From Terriglobia bacterium (GTDB lineage: Bacteria > Acidobacteriota > Terriglobia > UBA7540), in contig JASHPE010000107.1 of NCBI GenBank assembly GCA_030038235.1, positions 1-34,567 of the forward strand: a stretch of 34,567 nucleotides of DNA. The letters run 5' to 3'. Under the pieces are notes generated by a model, which had not been told where the DNA came from, ran no database searches, and saw only the letters and a list, made by a program, of their open reading frames with translations. The position numbers and the translations under genes are program-made. This document shows, piece by piece, positions 8,987 to 19,151 of the stretch; position 1 is the first letter of the stretch, and each line of letters starts with the position of its first letter.

Positions 8987-11536
8987 TCATACTTCATTTC
9001 GCCATCGTGCCTGATCGGGTGCGTGAGCCTGCCCCTTCAAGCCGGCCGCTGACAAGGGCAGGGTCGCTCGGACAAGCATGCCCGGATTCTGAGACCGGAT
9101 TTCAAGGCGCCCGCCGAGTTGAAGAACCCTTTCGCGCATACCATTCAGGCCGACGGCGCCCTCCCCTCTTCGATTGAGTTTCGCCTCCAATTCCGGCGCT
9201 ATCCCCGACCCGTAGTCGCGTACCCCGAGTGAAATGTTATTACCGTCGACGTGCAGCTCGACGTCTACGGATTGACTCTGAGCGTGGCGAAGAACGTTGG
9301 TCAAAGTTTCCTGCAAGATACGGAATAGCACCAGCTCAATTGCGGAAGGCAGCCGTTCCAGGTCGGTTGGGATGCTCAGATTGACTTGAGTGCCGCTGCG
9401 TTGTGAGAAGCCATCGGTGTACGCCTTGGTCGCCGCGACGAAGCCCATCTCGTCAAGAAGCGGCGGATGAAGCAGGTGCGAAATGGTGCGCGTCTCGTCC
9501 AGGCACTTTTCCAGGTTCTCGGAGACGTGGCCCAGGGCTTGAATCGTTCGACCATCGCCGTCGTGTTTCTGCAAAAACGAGTCCAGAACCACCTTGGCGT
9601 GTGTCAGATACTGCCCCAGGCTGTCGTGCAATTCGCGAGCGATTCGTCGCCGCTCTTCATCCTGCGCGGCGAGCAAGCGCAACGAAAGCAGGCGCAAGTT
9701 CTCTTCCGCGCGTTTGCGCTCGCTAACGTCGCGGATGGCGCTGGTAACCAGAAGGCCCTCCTCGGTTTCGATCGGGCTCAGGCTTATCTCGGTGGGAAAC
9801 TCATGACCGTCCTTGTGCAAGCCGTTGAGGTCCAGACCCGCTCCCATCACGCGAGTTCGCGCCTCGGCGAAAAAACCCGTCCTGTGCACGGGATGTGCGG
9901 CCCGGAAGCGCTCCGGCATGAGCATCTCCACCCGCTGTCCCAATAGCTCGTTGCTCGTGTAGCCGAAAACTCTCTCCACTTGAGAGTTAACCAGAACAAT
10001 CTCGCCTTCCCGGTTGACAACGATCATGGCGTCGGGAGCGGACTCCAGCAAGCCCCGGAATTTGGCCTCCGCCTTTTCGAGCTTGTCTTTTGTCGCAATC
10101 AGGACGCGCAGCCGCTCTTCGGTGAGCAGATGGAGTTCTCTGTCTCGTTGAGCCTGCCTTTGCCTGGTGATATCCCGGAAAACCAGCACCGCGCCCAGGA
10201 GGCTACCGTCGTGGCCGCGTATTGGCGCCCCGCTATCATCGATTGGAATCTCCGTGCCGTCCCGAGCAATCAGCAGGGTATGGTTGGCCAGGCCTGCGAC
10301 CCCGCCCTCCCGCAGCACCCTGGCGACGGGATTATCCACCCTTCCGCGCGTCTGCTCGTTCACAAGCTGCAGGATATCATCAAGATTCCTGCCGAGCAGA
10401 TCGGCTTCCGCTGCCTTCAGTAAGTTCCCCGCGATCTTGTTTGCGAATGTGACGCGTCCCTCCGAATCCGTGGCAATGACCCCATCTCCAATGCTCGCAA
10501 GCGTCGTCTCGAACCGTCGCCGCTCAAGCCGCTCCGCAGTCTCTGCCTGCTCGGCCCGCTCCACGGCCCGCCGCTGCGACCGGCTTATCAGCGCCATGCC
10601 GAAGCCGACGACCACAAGCATCAGCATGGCGGTTTGATCGTCCCGCCTCGCGACCAGAAGCGATCCCGTCGGCTCAGCAAAAAAGTAGGCGCCCGCCAGC
10701 AAGGAAAGCGCCACGGCTAGCGCGCCGGCGCGAAATCCTCCGAACCATGCTGCAAACCAGACTGCGACGAAAAAAAGGGTAAACGGCATGGCCGTGGCTC
10801 CCATGAGCGGAGTCAAAGCCGCCCGGAAACCCACCGTTACAGCCACGGCCAACACCGCCACCCCGTACCTTACAGGCCATGATCTTTGTTTTGCCTGGGG
10901 ATCGGTACTCGCAAAAGGCTCCAGTCCAAAAGCGAAGAGGAACAGGAGGACCATGGAACCTGCGATCGTCGCCAGTAGAGCCGTTTCTGCGGCCGCTTCG
11001 CCGTCCCGCGAAGCCTGGTTCTGGGCCGAATTCTCATGGCGCTTGATCTCGGCCCCTAGCTGAAGAATCTCATCCATGGTGCGCTCGTCATGGTCGCCGA
11101 GCACGACCGCCACAGCGGCTTGAGCGCCTTCGCTGCGCCGCACTTCAATCGTATGGCCGAGTTCGGCCAGCTTGGTGTCTACAAGGGTATCCAGCCGGGC
11201 GATGTTTGCTGTCTCGCCAGGGCGCCTGGCAAGCAAACTATTGAGGTCTGCAAGATTGTTGGGAATTATTTGAATTGCCTGGTTGTACGGCTCCAGGTAG
11301 CGGTTCTCACCAGTGAGCAGGAATCCGCGCTGGCCTGTCTCGGCGTCGGTCAGGCTGGCGAGCAGAGCGTCAACCGAGTCGAGGATTTCGCGCGTGCGGC
11401 CGGCTTCGGCGTTCGCGCGACTGAACCGGCTCCACTCGCGATACGAGACCCCGACGATCGCCAGCAAGACCAGCGCGGCAACACCGAGCGTGACTCTATT
11501 CCAGCTCGGCTTCGAGGCCGATATCTTCCCGTACAA
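8987..11536 (-). CDS. CHASE3-DUF4118-PAS-PAS-HisKA_3 sensor histidine kinase
   Basis: A membrane sensor kinase of the NarL/LuxR-partner type. From the chosen TTG at 11534-11536 it has 849 residues. In order: a TM segment (about 14-32), a periplasmic CHASE3 domain ([13 protein letters not shown]), a second TM, a DUF4118 four-helix region as in KdpD, two PAS domains ([34 protein letters not shown]), HisKA_3 with phosphoacceptor H637 in [10 protein letters not shown], and HATPase_c ([26 protein letters not shown]). The frame is open 106 codons further upstream, but only the TTG has GGGGAG at 7 bases, and the extra part reads as non-coding transposase debris. No response regulator is adjacent, so the partner is unknown. 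Confidence 0.9.
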   Translation of the reverse strand: MYGKISASKPSWNRVTLGVAALVLLAIVGVSYREWSRFSRANAEAGRTREILDSVDALLASLTDAETGQRGFLLTGENRYLEPYNQAIQIIPNNLADLNSLLARRPGETANIARLDTLVDTKLAELGHTIEVRRSEGAQAAVAVVLGDHDERTMDEILQLGAEIKRHENSAQNQASRDGEAAAETALLATIAGSMVLLFLFAFGLEPFASTDPQAKQRSWPVRYGVAVLAVAVTVGFRAALTPLMGATAMPFTLFFVAVWFAAWFGGFRAGALAVALSLLAGAYFFAEPTGSLLVARRDDQTAMLMLVVVGFGMALISRSQRRAVERAEQAETAERLERRRFETTLASIGDGVIATDSEGRVTFANKIAGNLLKAAEADLLGRNLDDILQLVNEQTRGRVDNPVARVLREGGVAGLANHTLLIARDGTEIPIDDSGAPIRGHDGSLLGAVLVFRDITRQRQAQRDRELHLLTEERLRVLIATKDKLEKAEAKFRGLLESAPDAMIVVNREGEIVLVNSQVERVFGYTSNELLGQRVEMLMPERFRAAHPVHRTGFFAEARTRVMGAGLDLNGLHKDGHEFPTEISLSPIETEEGLLVTSAIRDVSERKRAEENLRLLSLRLLAAQDEERRRIARELHDSLGQYLTHAKVVLDSFLQKHDGDGRTIQALGHVSENLEKCLDETRTISHLLHPPLLDEMGFVAATKAYTDGFSQRSGTQVNLSIPTDLERLPSAIELVLFRILQETLTNVLRHAQSQSVDVELHVDGNNISLGVRDYGSGIAPELEAKLNRRGEGAVGLNGMRERVLQLGGRLEIRSQNPGMLVRATLPLSAAGLKGQAHAPDQARWRNEV

Positions 11537-11631
11537 GTGCGAACTCCCCGCATGATGAGCAGTAGCGCAAGCCGCGACCACCACGCGCTGGACCTTGAGA
11601 AGCAGAGAGGAGTAAATTATGGACCCAAAGC

Positions 11632-11645
11632 GTTCCGTTTGGAAC
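11632..11645. promoter_or_regulatory. Small perfect palindrome upstream of the histidine kinase
   Basis: GTTCC at 11632-11636 and GGAAC at 11641-11645 are separated by four bases. The site lies about 96 bases upstream of the kinase start and could be an operator half-site pair, but no promoter could be placed with confidence. Confidence 0.25.
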
Positions 11646-11689
11646 AAAAAGACGAGAAATGAAAGGAGGCCCGACCGAAAGATAGGGTT

Positions 11690-11921
11690 CACGGCAGACG
11701 CGCCGCACGACCTTCTTCGAGAGTACGCGCCGCAGACTGGGCCGGCCCCGCTGCCGGTCGTAGAATCCGTCCGTAGAGATACGCTTCGTAGAGCTTCTTC
11801 CGAGGCCGCATGTGCCGATCGCTGATCCCGAGGGCCTCGGCCGCTTGCCCCCAAGTCAGTTTTGTCGCCATCGCCGCAAGATGACTTCCTGAAATTTCAT
11901 CATCCGCTCCCTCGCGGTCAC
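11690..11921 (-). pseudogene. Remnant of a transposase N-terminal helix-turn-helix (ISNCY/integrase-core type)
   Basis: Stitching three frames gives a recognisable transposase start. GTG 11921 encodes [16 protein letters not shown]. After a lost base near 11872 the frame reads [20 protein letters not shown]. After a shift near 11795 it reads [20 protein letters not shown]. This is the helix-turn-helix head of integrase-core transposases of the ISNCY type (typically LRAM, then TWxQAAEILGIS, then GYDGLxDRRRGxPS). Homology stops near 11690; the catalytic DDE core is absent and no terminal repeats were found. It is an old, dead fragment. The family name is from pattern memory and the exact IS group is not certain. 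Confidence 0.65.
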
Positions 11922-12070
11922 ACCGTAGCAGGTCATGTCGCCTCCGGCATGAACCTCTACCATGCGCCGCCTGAAAAGCGGACATCTCACTTGCTAATTG
12001 AACCGGACATACCATGTGCTACCAACACGGTCAACTCCCGCTGTTGCCTCCGCACGACATTCACCATAGA

Positions 12071-12697
12071 ATGACCAGTGCCGATTTTCCGGAGACCATG
12101 CACTCATTCCAAGCCTTTGCTGTACATCTAGGCCATGTTCTGGCGCACTACGGAGGTTGGGGTCTTTTCCTGATCAACGCTCTCGACTCGTCAATCCTGG
12201 CCTTTCCGCTCATTAACGATCTGCTGCTGATTCACATGGCGGCGCGACAGCCCGGCATGGCTCCCCTTTACGCCATTTACTGTACTGCCGGATCTATCGT
12301 GGGCTCGTTTGGCATCTATTATCTCGGTAAAGGCGGCGGACGCATTTTCAAGCGCAATCCCGAGATGCGTGAGGCTGGCCGGGCCCGGCGCTGGCTGCGC
12401 CGCAATGACTTTGCGACAGTATTGGTGGCCGCACTGCTGCCGCCTCCCACGCCCTTCAAGGTGGTGCCGATTGTCGCCGGCGCCATGGGGATGAAACCTT
12501 CACGGTTGCTGTCCGCTCTGGTCATCGGACGCGGTATCCGATTCGCCTTCGAAGCCTGGGTTGGAATGAGATACGGTGCCGAAGCCGAGCATTTCCTCAG
12601 GTTCCACTTGACGTTCCTGTCTGTCCTCACTGCGGCAAGCGTGCTGCTGCTGATCGTGATTTATCGTTACCTGCAGCAGACGGCGCCTGCCGACTAA
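12071..12697 (+). CDS. VTT/DedA-like membrane protein (YqaA-type)
   Basis: About 208 residues with several hydrophobic helices. The segment YGGWGLFLINALDSSILAFP and the block YAIYCTAGSIVGSFGIYYLGKGGG match the VTT (SNARE-associated/DedA-like) fold. LLPPPTPFKVVPIVAGAMGM corresponds to the conserved re-entrant Pro/Phe-Lys motif. Members are linked to phospholipid or undecaprenyl-phosphate flipping, but the substrate here is unknown. The start is uncertain: ATG 12071 and ATG 12098 are both possible, neither with a strong ribosome site, and an upstream ATG at 12014 would add an unlikely hydrophilic leader. It converges on the YdjM-like gene. Confidence 0.8.
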   Translation: MTSADFPETMHSFQAFAVHLGHVLAHYGGWGLFLINALDSSILAFPLINDLLLIHMAARQPGMAPLYAIYCTAGSIVGSFGIYYLGKGGGRIFKRNPEMREAGRARRWLRRNDFATVLVAALLPPPTPFKVVPIVAGAMGMKPSRLLSALVIGRGIRFAFEAWVGMRYGAEAEHFLRFHLTFLSVLTAASVLLLIVIYRYLQQTAPAD

Positions 12698-12709
12698 GCG
12701 GGGGAAAAC

Positions 12710-13696
12710 TTATCGCCGGGGTTCGCCGGTAAAGCTGAAATTCTGGTCATGAACGGCCAGATTGCGATCGAGATCGACGGTGGCCTCGAACCGGTCGAAG
12801 CGCAGGTCTCGAATGCGCACCTCGTACTCGTCCTGGTCCTCTTCGACCTCTGCCCAGGGAAATCGAGCAAAATTCATAAACAGGCGGCCCACGTGTGACC
12901 TCATGGCAGCGTCCAGCGCCGGCGATGGCTCGGGCTTGTGAAACGGTTCGGCATGAGCGGCATCGACGTCGGAATTGAGGGCGCTCGCCGGCAGCATGTA
13001 ATACGCAGTGTCGGTCTCCACCACGCATGACCAGTCGAAGGGATTCAGGGTTGGGAAAGCGCCCAACCGGAGTGCCGGCTCCTGGCCGTAATTATTGGAC
13101 GCAAGCTCGGTGAGCACGCGCCGATGATTGAAGTCTCTCAGGCCCCAGAGCAACACCATCCCAGCCAGCGCCAGCACCGCGCCCCGCCGGTACCCCGGCC
13201 GCCCGGCGCCCACTTCTTCCGACACCATTCGCAGCAGAAAAGGCAGACCCAACCCCAGCGCGAAGATCAGCCAGAGAATTGGGTCGAAGATCGGCATGAT
13301 GTCCCAGGCATGCCAGCGCCCGATGAAGGGCAGAAAGGGACGGACGCCATACTGATTCGTAAAGTCAAGCAGCAGATGGCCCACGGTCGCAATCCAGCAA
13401 ACCACGAGCAACCAGCGGATGTCGAGCGGCGGGCCGGAGGGTTTGGGCTTTATCTTACGTCCGGCAAAGTAGATTCCAACGGCAAGGATCAGCGCCAGTG
13501 CCGTGACTCCGACAAACGAATGGGTGATGCCGCGGTGGTACTCGAGATAGTTGACGCTGCCGCGCGCTCCGGCGAGCACGTCCACGTCAGGCGCGTTCGA
13601 ACCCAGGATCAGCGCCAGCGTAGCGAAGCGCGTCTTGCGATTCAGCCCCGCCTGACTCAACGCAATTCCGGTCAGAGTATGGGTCAGATTATCCAT
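12710..13696 (-). CDS. YdjM-like membrane-bound metal-dependent hydrolase
   Basis: This 328-residue protein starts with MDNLTHTLTGIALSQAGLNR, the typical opening of the YdjM (LexA-binding, inner-membrane hydrolase) family. The His/Asp cluster THTLTG, NAPDVDVL and EYHRGITHS forms the putative metal site. Several TM helices follow (for example VGVTALALILAVGIYFAG, LLVVCWIATVGHLLLDF, IFALGLGLPFLL). The C-terminal 130 residues are soluble and probably extracytoplasmic. ATG 13696 is chosen; a TTG at 13729 would extend it and overlap upstream signals. It lies 34 bases after the lipid kinase stop and is likely in one operon with it. The substrate is unknown. Confidence 0.85.
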   Translation of the reverse strand: MDNLTHTLTGIALSQAGLNRKTRFATLALILGSNAPDVDVLAGARGSVNYLEYHRGITHSFVGVTALALILAVGIYFAGRKIKPKPSGPPLDIRWLLVVCWIATVGHLLLDFTNQYGVRPFLPFIGRWHAWDIMPIFDPILWLIFALGLGLPFLLRMVSEEVGAGRPGYRRGAVLALAGMVLLWGLRDFNHRRVLTELASNNYGQEPALRLGAFPTLNPFDWSCVVETDTAYYMLPASALNSDVDAAHAEPFHKPEPSPALDAAMRSHVGRLFMNFARFPWAEVEEDQDEYEVRIRDLRFDRFEATVDLDRNLAVHDQNFSFTGEPRR

Positions 13697-13730
13697 AGCG
13701 CGCCGGCTCGGCGCCGGCAGGAAGGCCAAG

Positions 13731-14678
13731 TCAGCGGCCGGCGGCTTCGGGAAGCAGCAGGGTCAGCGCGTCTGGCACTAGCTCGAATGTGGCTGGTAAC
13801 TCGCCCGCCAGTTCCCCGTCAAGCTCAACGTACACCGGGCGGACCGGGTTTTCCGCGGAACAAGCCAGATGCGAGCCCTCGACGAGGTGAACGTCTCCAA
13901 GCCCGAGATGCTGGCGCAACGCCAGGGCGCTGGTGTAAAGAACGTAACGCAAGGGGCTGGAACTCTCAAAGACGCAAACTTGCATGCGGCTGTTCAGGAG
14001 ACTTCCTCCCGGCGCGAGGTGGAACCAGCCGGCGTAGCGCTCGGTGCGCTGAAACAGCGCCTGTGTTCCGCGCCACTCGCCCTGGCTGTTCCGGCACGCG
14101 AATCGCGGAAAGCCGTATCGGCCGACCTGATGAATCGCTTCCCACGCGTAAGCCGCCACACCGAGCGCGGTCTTGAAGTTCCATGCGAGGCGATGGACCA
14201 CGTAAGCGTCGAATCCGACACCAGCGACGCTGAGAAAATAGCGCTGATCCGGCGATGGCGCTTCCGGCACACCGTTTCGATTGCCCAGATGCCAGGTCAC
14301 CCGACCGAGCGCGATCCGACGCGGCACGGCACGCGCCAGAACGCGTGCCGCCGCGACGGGATGGTGCGGCAGGCCCAGATCCTTGGCCGCGATGTTAGCT
14401 GTGCCGCCCGGCAGAATCCCCAGAGCGCATTCACCCTGCGCTATACCATTCACGACCTCGTTGATGGTGCCATCACCGCCGCAGACGAAGATCGCTTGAG
14501 TGCCTTGGCGCACCGCTTCCCGCGCCAAATCGCCGGCGCTGCCGGCCCGCACAGTCGGCACGATGTCAAGATGACATCCCGCATGCCGCAGAACCTCGGC
14601 CGCTGCGCGGACTTCACCTGCGCGCCGGGCCGGGCGGCGCCCGGCGACAGGATTGTAGATGAGTGTCGCGTGATTCAA
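13731..14678 (-). CDS. Diacylglycerol kinase family lipid kinase (YegS/BmrU type)
   Basis: A 315-residue protein of the DAGK catalytic family, which phosphorylates diacylglycerol or a related lipid using ATP. The start MNHATLIYNPVAG gives the N-terminal strand and NPxxG motif, and the nucleotide-binding GGDGT is at residues 67-71 in VCGGDGTINEVVNG. ALGILPGGTANIAAKDLGLP and the C-terminal ELDGEL follow as in YegS/BmrU. The start is TTG at 14676-14678, without a clear ribosome site; no alternative start fits the conserved N-terminus. With the YdjM-like gene downstream it may form a membrane-lipid operon. The actual lipid substrate is not predictable. Confidence 0.92.
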   Translation of the reverse strand: MNHATLIYNPVAGRRPARRAGEVRAAAEVLRHAGCHLDIVPTVRAGSAGDLAREAVRQGTQAIFVCGGDGTINEVVNGIAQGECALGILPGGTANIAAKDLGLPHHPVAAARVLARAVPRRIALGRVTWHLGNRNGVPEAPSPDQRYFLSVAGVGFDAYVVHRLAWNFKTALGVAAYAWEAIHQVGRYGFPRFACRNSQGEWRGTQALFQRTERYAGWFHLAPGGSLLNSRMQVCVFESSSPLRYVLYTSALALRQHLGLGDVHLVEGSHLACSAENPVRPVYVELDGELAGELPATFELVPDALTLLLPEAAGR

Positions 14679-14693
14679 CAGGAAGAGGAGACC

Positions 14694-15089
14694 TCATTTG
14701 GTGAGCGAGGCGTCAAACACTCCACTGATCACCCTCAAGGCCGTCATGTCGCCGCTTCTCTTGTCCGTTCGGATCTTCATCCAAACCTTGTCACCCGTCT
14801 TGAGATCGGCGGCGGCCGAGGGCTTGCCGTCGTGGGTGAATTTCGTTTTCTTATCGATTTTGAATGCCTGATCGTCGCCGTATTCGGTCCTGTCGCAAAC
14901 CAGGCTGGAATCGCTCACGCTCTTCACCACACCGTAGTGATAATCCTGGTAGTTCGGGGCCGTAACGCTAGGATCGCCAAAGCGGGCGTTGGAAGGCGCC
15001 GCTGGTGCGGAGTCCGCGCGTTGAGCCCATGCAGCCATACCACAACCGAGCACCAGCAGAAACCCTGCCAGAATCGTTCTTGCTTTCAT
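14694..15089 (-). CDS. Secreted small protein, DUF5666-like
   Basis: This 131-residue protein opens with a signal peptide (MKARTILAGFLLVLGCGMAA, cleavage likely after AWA). The mature part reads YGVVKSVSDSSLVC, then FKIDKKTKFTHDGKPSAAAD, LKTGDKVWMKI and GDMTALRVI. This single beta-barrel-like pattern resembles DUF5666-type exported proteins common in Acidobacteriota. Function is unknown. ATG 15089 is preferred over upstream starts because GGAGA precedes it at about 7 bases and the signal peptide then begins correctly. The stop lies 15 bases from the lipid-kinase start, so co-transcription is plausible. It is divergent from ligA. Confidence 0.75.
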   Translation of the reverse strand: MKARTILAGFLLVLGCGMAAWAQRADSAPAAPSNARFGDPSVTAPNYQDYHYGVVKSVSDSSLVCDRTEYGDDQAFKIDKKTKFTHDGKPSAAADLKTGDKVWMKIRTDKRSGDMTALRVISGVFDASLTK

Positions 15090-15092
15090 TGA

Positions 15093-17264
<2,172 letters not shown>

Positions 17265-17338
17265 CCACTCTTCGGGTGACGCGCGAAACCATAGAGGCTA
17301 CGCATGGAGCCTATATCTCCCAGCCCCCAGCCCCTAAC

Positions 17339-17965
17339 TTAATACGGCGGCACCGGACGCGCCGGTAGCTCGAAGCAATCGTAGCAGCGCGGCTCGTACG
17401 TCTCCTTGCCGCCCACGTGTACCTGCGGCGAATTGTAGGGCGCCGGATGCCCGTCGATCAGGCGCTGCGGCAGCGGGGCGGGCGCGCCACATTGCGCGCA
17501 CAGAGGCGTGAGCCAAATGCAATCGTTATTGCTGCGGCAGAGTCCGAAGAGCAGCAGGGTGGAGCCGAAAGGCTCACCCTTGAAATCGAGCGCGAGGCCT
17601 GACGCCAGCACGCCGTAGCCGCGTTCCAGCAGCTCGTCGACCACGCGAAAGAATCCGGAGTCGGCGGCGAAGAACTGGACTTCATCGAATGCGATCAGAT
17701 TGAACCGCGACCCGGCCTCCGCCTCTTTCTCGCGGACGATGCGCAGAGCGACCCAGGGATCGCGCGCCGGAACCTCGAAGGCTTCCATGCTCTTGCCGTG
17801 ATAATCGCGGATCAGGCACTCGCCGCTGCGCGTGTCGGTGTCGGGCTTCAGCACGAGCACCCGGCGTTTGCCGAACTGGCGCAGGGTCTCGATTTCGAGG
17901 ATGAGCCGTCCGGTCTTGTTGCCGAACATGTTGCCGATGATGAGCTTCAATTCACCGCGTGCCAT
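17339..17965 (-). CDS. tdk: Thymidine kinase (type II, TK1-like)
   Basis: Salvages thymidine to dTMP with ATP in the cytoplasm. The 208 residues carry the TK1-type P-loop region at 11-19 (GNMFGNKTG), the DEVQFF motif at 94-99 with catalytic E95, the lasso-type GLALDFKGEPFG, and two Cys pairs (CAQC and CYDC) for the structural zinc. The P-loop differs from the usual GPMFSGKT in that Pro and the inner Gly are replaced by Asn. ATG 17965 gives the family N-terminus. The gene is convergent with ligA, 74 bases away, and is separated from the upstream peroxiredoxin by 180 bases of palindromic repeat sequence. Confidence 0.92.
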   Translation of the reverse strand: MARGELKLIIGNMFGNKTGRLILEIETLRQFGKRRVLVLKPDTDTRSGECLIRDYHGKSMEAFEVPARDPWVALRIVREKEAEAGSRFNLIAFDEVQFFAADSGFFRVVDELLERGYGVLASGLALDFKGEPFGSTLLLFGLCRSNNDCIWLTPLCAQCGAPAPLPQRLIDGHPAPYNSPQVHVGGKETYEPRCYDCFELPARPVPPY

Positions 17966-17989
17966 GAAAGTTCGACCCCTTGTGTTTAT

Positions 17990-18095
17990 GGCATCTCCGT
18001 GTCCTCTGCGCCCAAAGCTTTAAACACTGAGGCCACAGAGCCTCCGTGAACTCTGTGTTTAGAGGCTTCTCAGCACAGAGGCCACGGAGAATTCG
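17990..18095. repeat. CACAGAGG/CTCCGTG palindromic dispersed repeat
   Basis: Between tdk and the peroxiredoxin gene, blocks CTCCGTG, CACAGAG and CACAGAGGCCACGGAG recur in both orientations, so the 100-base stretch can fold on itself. A related element lies at 26898-26965. Such CACAGAG-rich palindromes are recurrent in intergenic DNA of Acidobacteriota and other soil bacteria. Confidence 0.6.
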
Positions 18096-18145
18096 CTTTT
18101 GGTTGCGGCCCGGCTGCGCCAAAAAAACTTTCATATCATCCTCAA

Positions 18146-18658
18146 TCAGTGCGGCAGCAGCGAGCACGACTGCTCTCGCTTGCTGGGATCGGCCGCCTCG
18201 CCGCCTTCGGTGATCTCGCGGATCACGCCTTGACGGTCGATCACGAACGTCACGCGCTTGGCCACGCGAATCAGCGGGTAAAGCACACCGTATTCGCGCG
18301 TCACTTCTTTGCTCTCGTCGCTGAGCACCGGAAAGGTGATGTGGAGTTCGTCGGCGAAGGCCTTGTTGCGTTTGGCGGTGTCCACGCTGATGCCGACCAC
18401 CTGCGCGCCGGCTTTCTCGAAGTTGGCGATATCAGCCTGATACGCCAGCAACTCCTTCCTTCATCCCGGTGTGAACGCCCGGATATAGAAAGCGAGCACT
18501 ACTGACTTCTTGCCTCGGAAGTCGCTGAGGCGCACCTCGCGGCCGTTTTGATCCTTGAGGACAAAATCCGGCGCGGGCTGCCCGACGCGCGGCGGTCCGC
18601 CTGCGGCGGCAGCCATGGCGACAACTACGGCGAGCAAGGCCATCGATCCCAGAGCCAT
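18146..18658 (-). CDS. Secreted AhpC/TSA peroxiredoxin, probable selenoprotein (UGA at catalytic site)
   Basis: Reading through one in-frame TGA (complement of 18461-18463) gives a single 170-residue peroxiredoxin. These enzymes reduce hydrogen or organic peroxides. A hydrophobic signal-like start (MALGSMALLAVVVAMAAAAG) suggests export. The thioredoxin fold follows: GQPAPDFVLKDQNGREVRLS, KKSVVLAFYIRAFTPG, then codon 66 UGA, then RKELLAYQADIANFEKAG and VVGISVDTAKRNKAF. Position 66 is exactly the peroxidatic Cys of the TPGC motif, so selenocysteine is the best reading. A hairpin starts 5 bases after the UGA. A nonsense mutation is the alternative, but both halves stay in one frame without other damage. 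The start ATG 18658 has only a weak ribosome site. Confidence 0.8.
18419..18455 (-). promoter_or_regulatory. Bacterial SECIS-like hairpin
   Basis: On the minus strand, five bases after the UGA, a lower stem GGAGUU/AACUUC (with one G-U pair) carries a 3-base GCU bulge. The upper stem GGCG/CGCC and UAUC/GAUA follows, with a single bulged U on the 3' side. The apical loop is AGGCU. The loop starts 22 bases after the UGA and has G as its second and third bases, within the published bacterial SECIS limits as I recall them. The loop resembles the AGGUCU loop of E. coli fdhF. Confidence 0.7.
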
Positions 18659-18695
18659 TAATCCAGTGCCTCCGGTTCTTGCTTCGCGCCGGCCG

Positions 18696-19127
18696 TTATG
18701 GCTTGCGCCCGAGCGCGATGTCGTAAGCGTCGAGGATCGCCAGGACGTTCAGCATGCCGGCAGAGACCAGAAACGCAGTGCCGAAGTCGGCGCTCACAAA
18801 TGAGGGATCGCCGGTATACGTGAAGAATCGAGCCACCGGCATCGCCAGGCCAACGCACATTTCGCCGAAATAGCCCAGCGTCTCAAGCCAGGATGGCGAA
18901 CCCGTGGAGAAAAACTGGCCCTTCATTACCAGACCGAAACCGAACATCGCGAGAATCGCGAGGAAGAGGACCAGCGCGCGCCCGCGGCGGCCGAGCATGT
19001 AGTGTCCCGCGCCCGGAACCAGCCAGGCGGCGGCGCATAAACGCACCAGCCGCGCCGTATCCGGCTTCGACGCCTTTCCGGCAGAGCCGGCCTTGCTGCT
19101 TACCACGTCGTTCGAGGTCTTCGCCAT
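18696..19127 (-). CDS. DUF6677 family small membrane protein
   Basis: A 143-residue protein with a hydrophilic, Lys/Ser-rich N-terminus of about 25 residues. A TM2-like core (AAAWLVPGAGHYMLGRRGRA) and a second helix (LVLFLAILAMFGFGLVMKG) follow. A loop contains SPSWLETLGYFGEMCVGLAM, and a last helix reads AFLVSAGMLNVLAILDAYDIALG. This is the DUF6677 pattern seen in Acidobacteriota. Function is unknown. It lies between the M24 peptidase and the peroxiredoxin (stop to next ATG 37 bases), all on the minus strand, so it may share their transcript. Confidence 0.8.
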   Translation of the reverse strand: MAKTSNDVVSSKAGSAGKASKPDTARLVRLCAAAWLVPGAGHYMLGRRGRALVLFLAILAMFGFGLVMKGQFFSTGSPSWLETLGYFGEMCVGLAMPVARFFTYTGDPSFVSADFGTAFLVSAGMLNVLAILDAYDIALGRKP

Positions 19128-19151
19128 CTTTTTAAATTAGACTGCGGCAGC

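Noticed and set aside
8668..8997. 109-codon minus-strand frame overlapping the kinase stop by 11 bases
   Set aside because: It runs antisense through the better-supported Cys-rich gene, has no domain, and does not resemble the response regulator expected in that position.
13869..15092. 407-codon plus-strand frame opposite the lipid kinase
   Set aside because: It is a GC-driven shadow of the minus-strand lipid kinase and secreted-protein genes, whose motifs are unambiguous.
17270..17338. AGGCT/AGCCT hairpin between ligA and tdk as a terminator
   Set aside because: Only five base pairs and no T run; too weak to list as a feature.
17425..17450. TGTAGGGCGCCGGATGCCC inside tdk, similar to the CTGTAG repeats
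   Set aside because: The arms are only four bases long, and the encoded residues (DGHPAPYNSPQVHVGG) are native to the thymidine kinase family.
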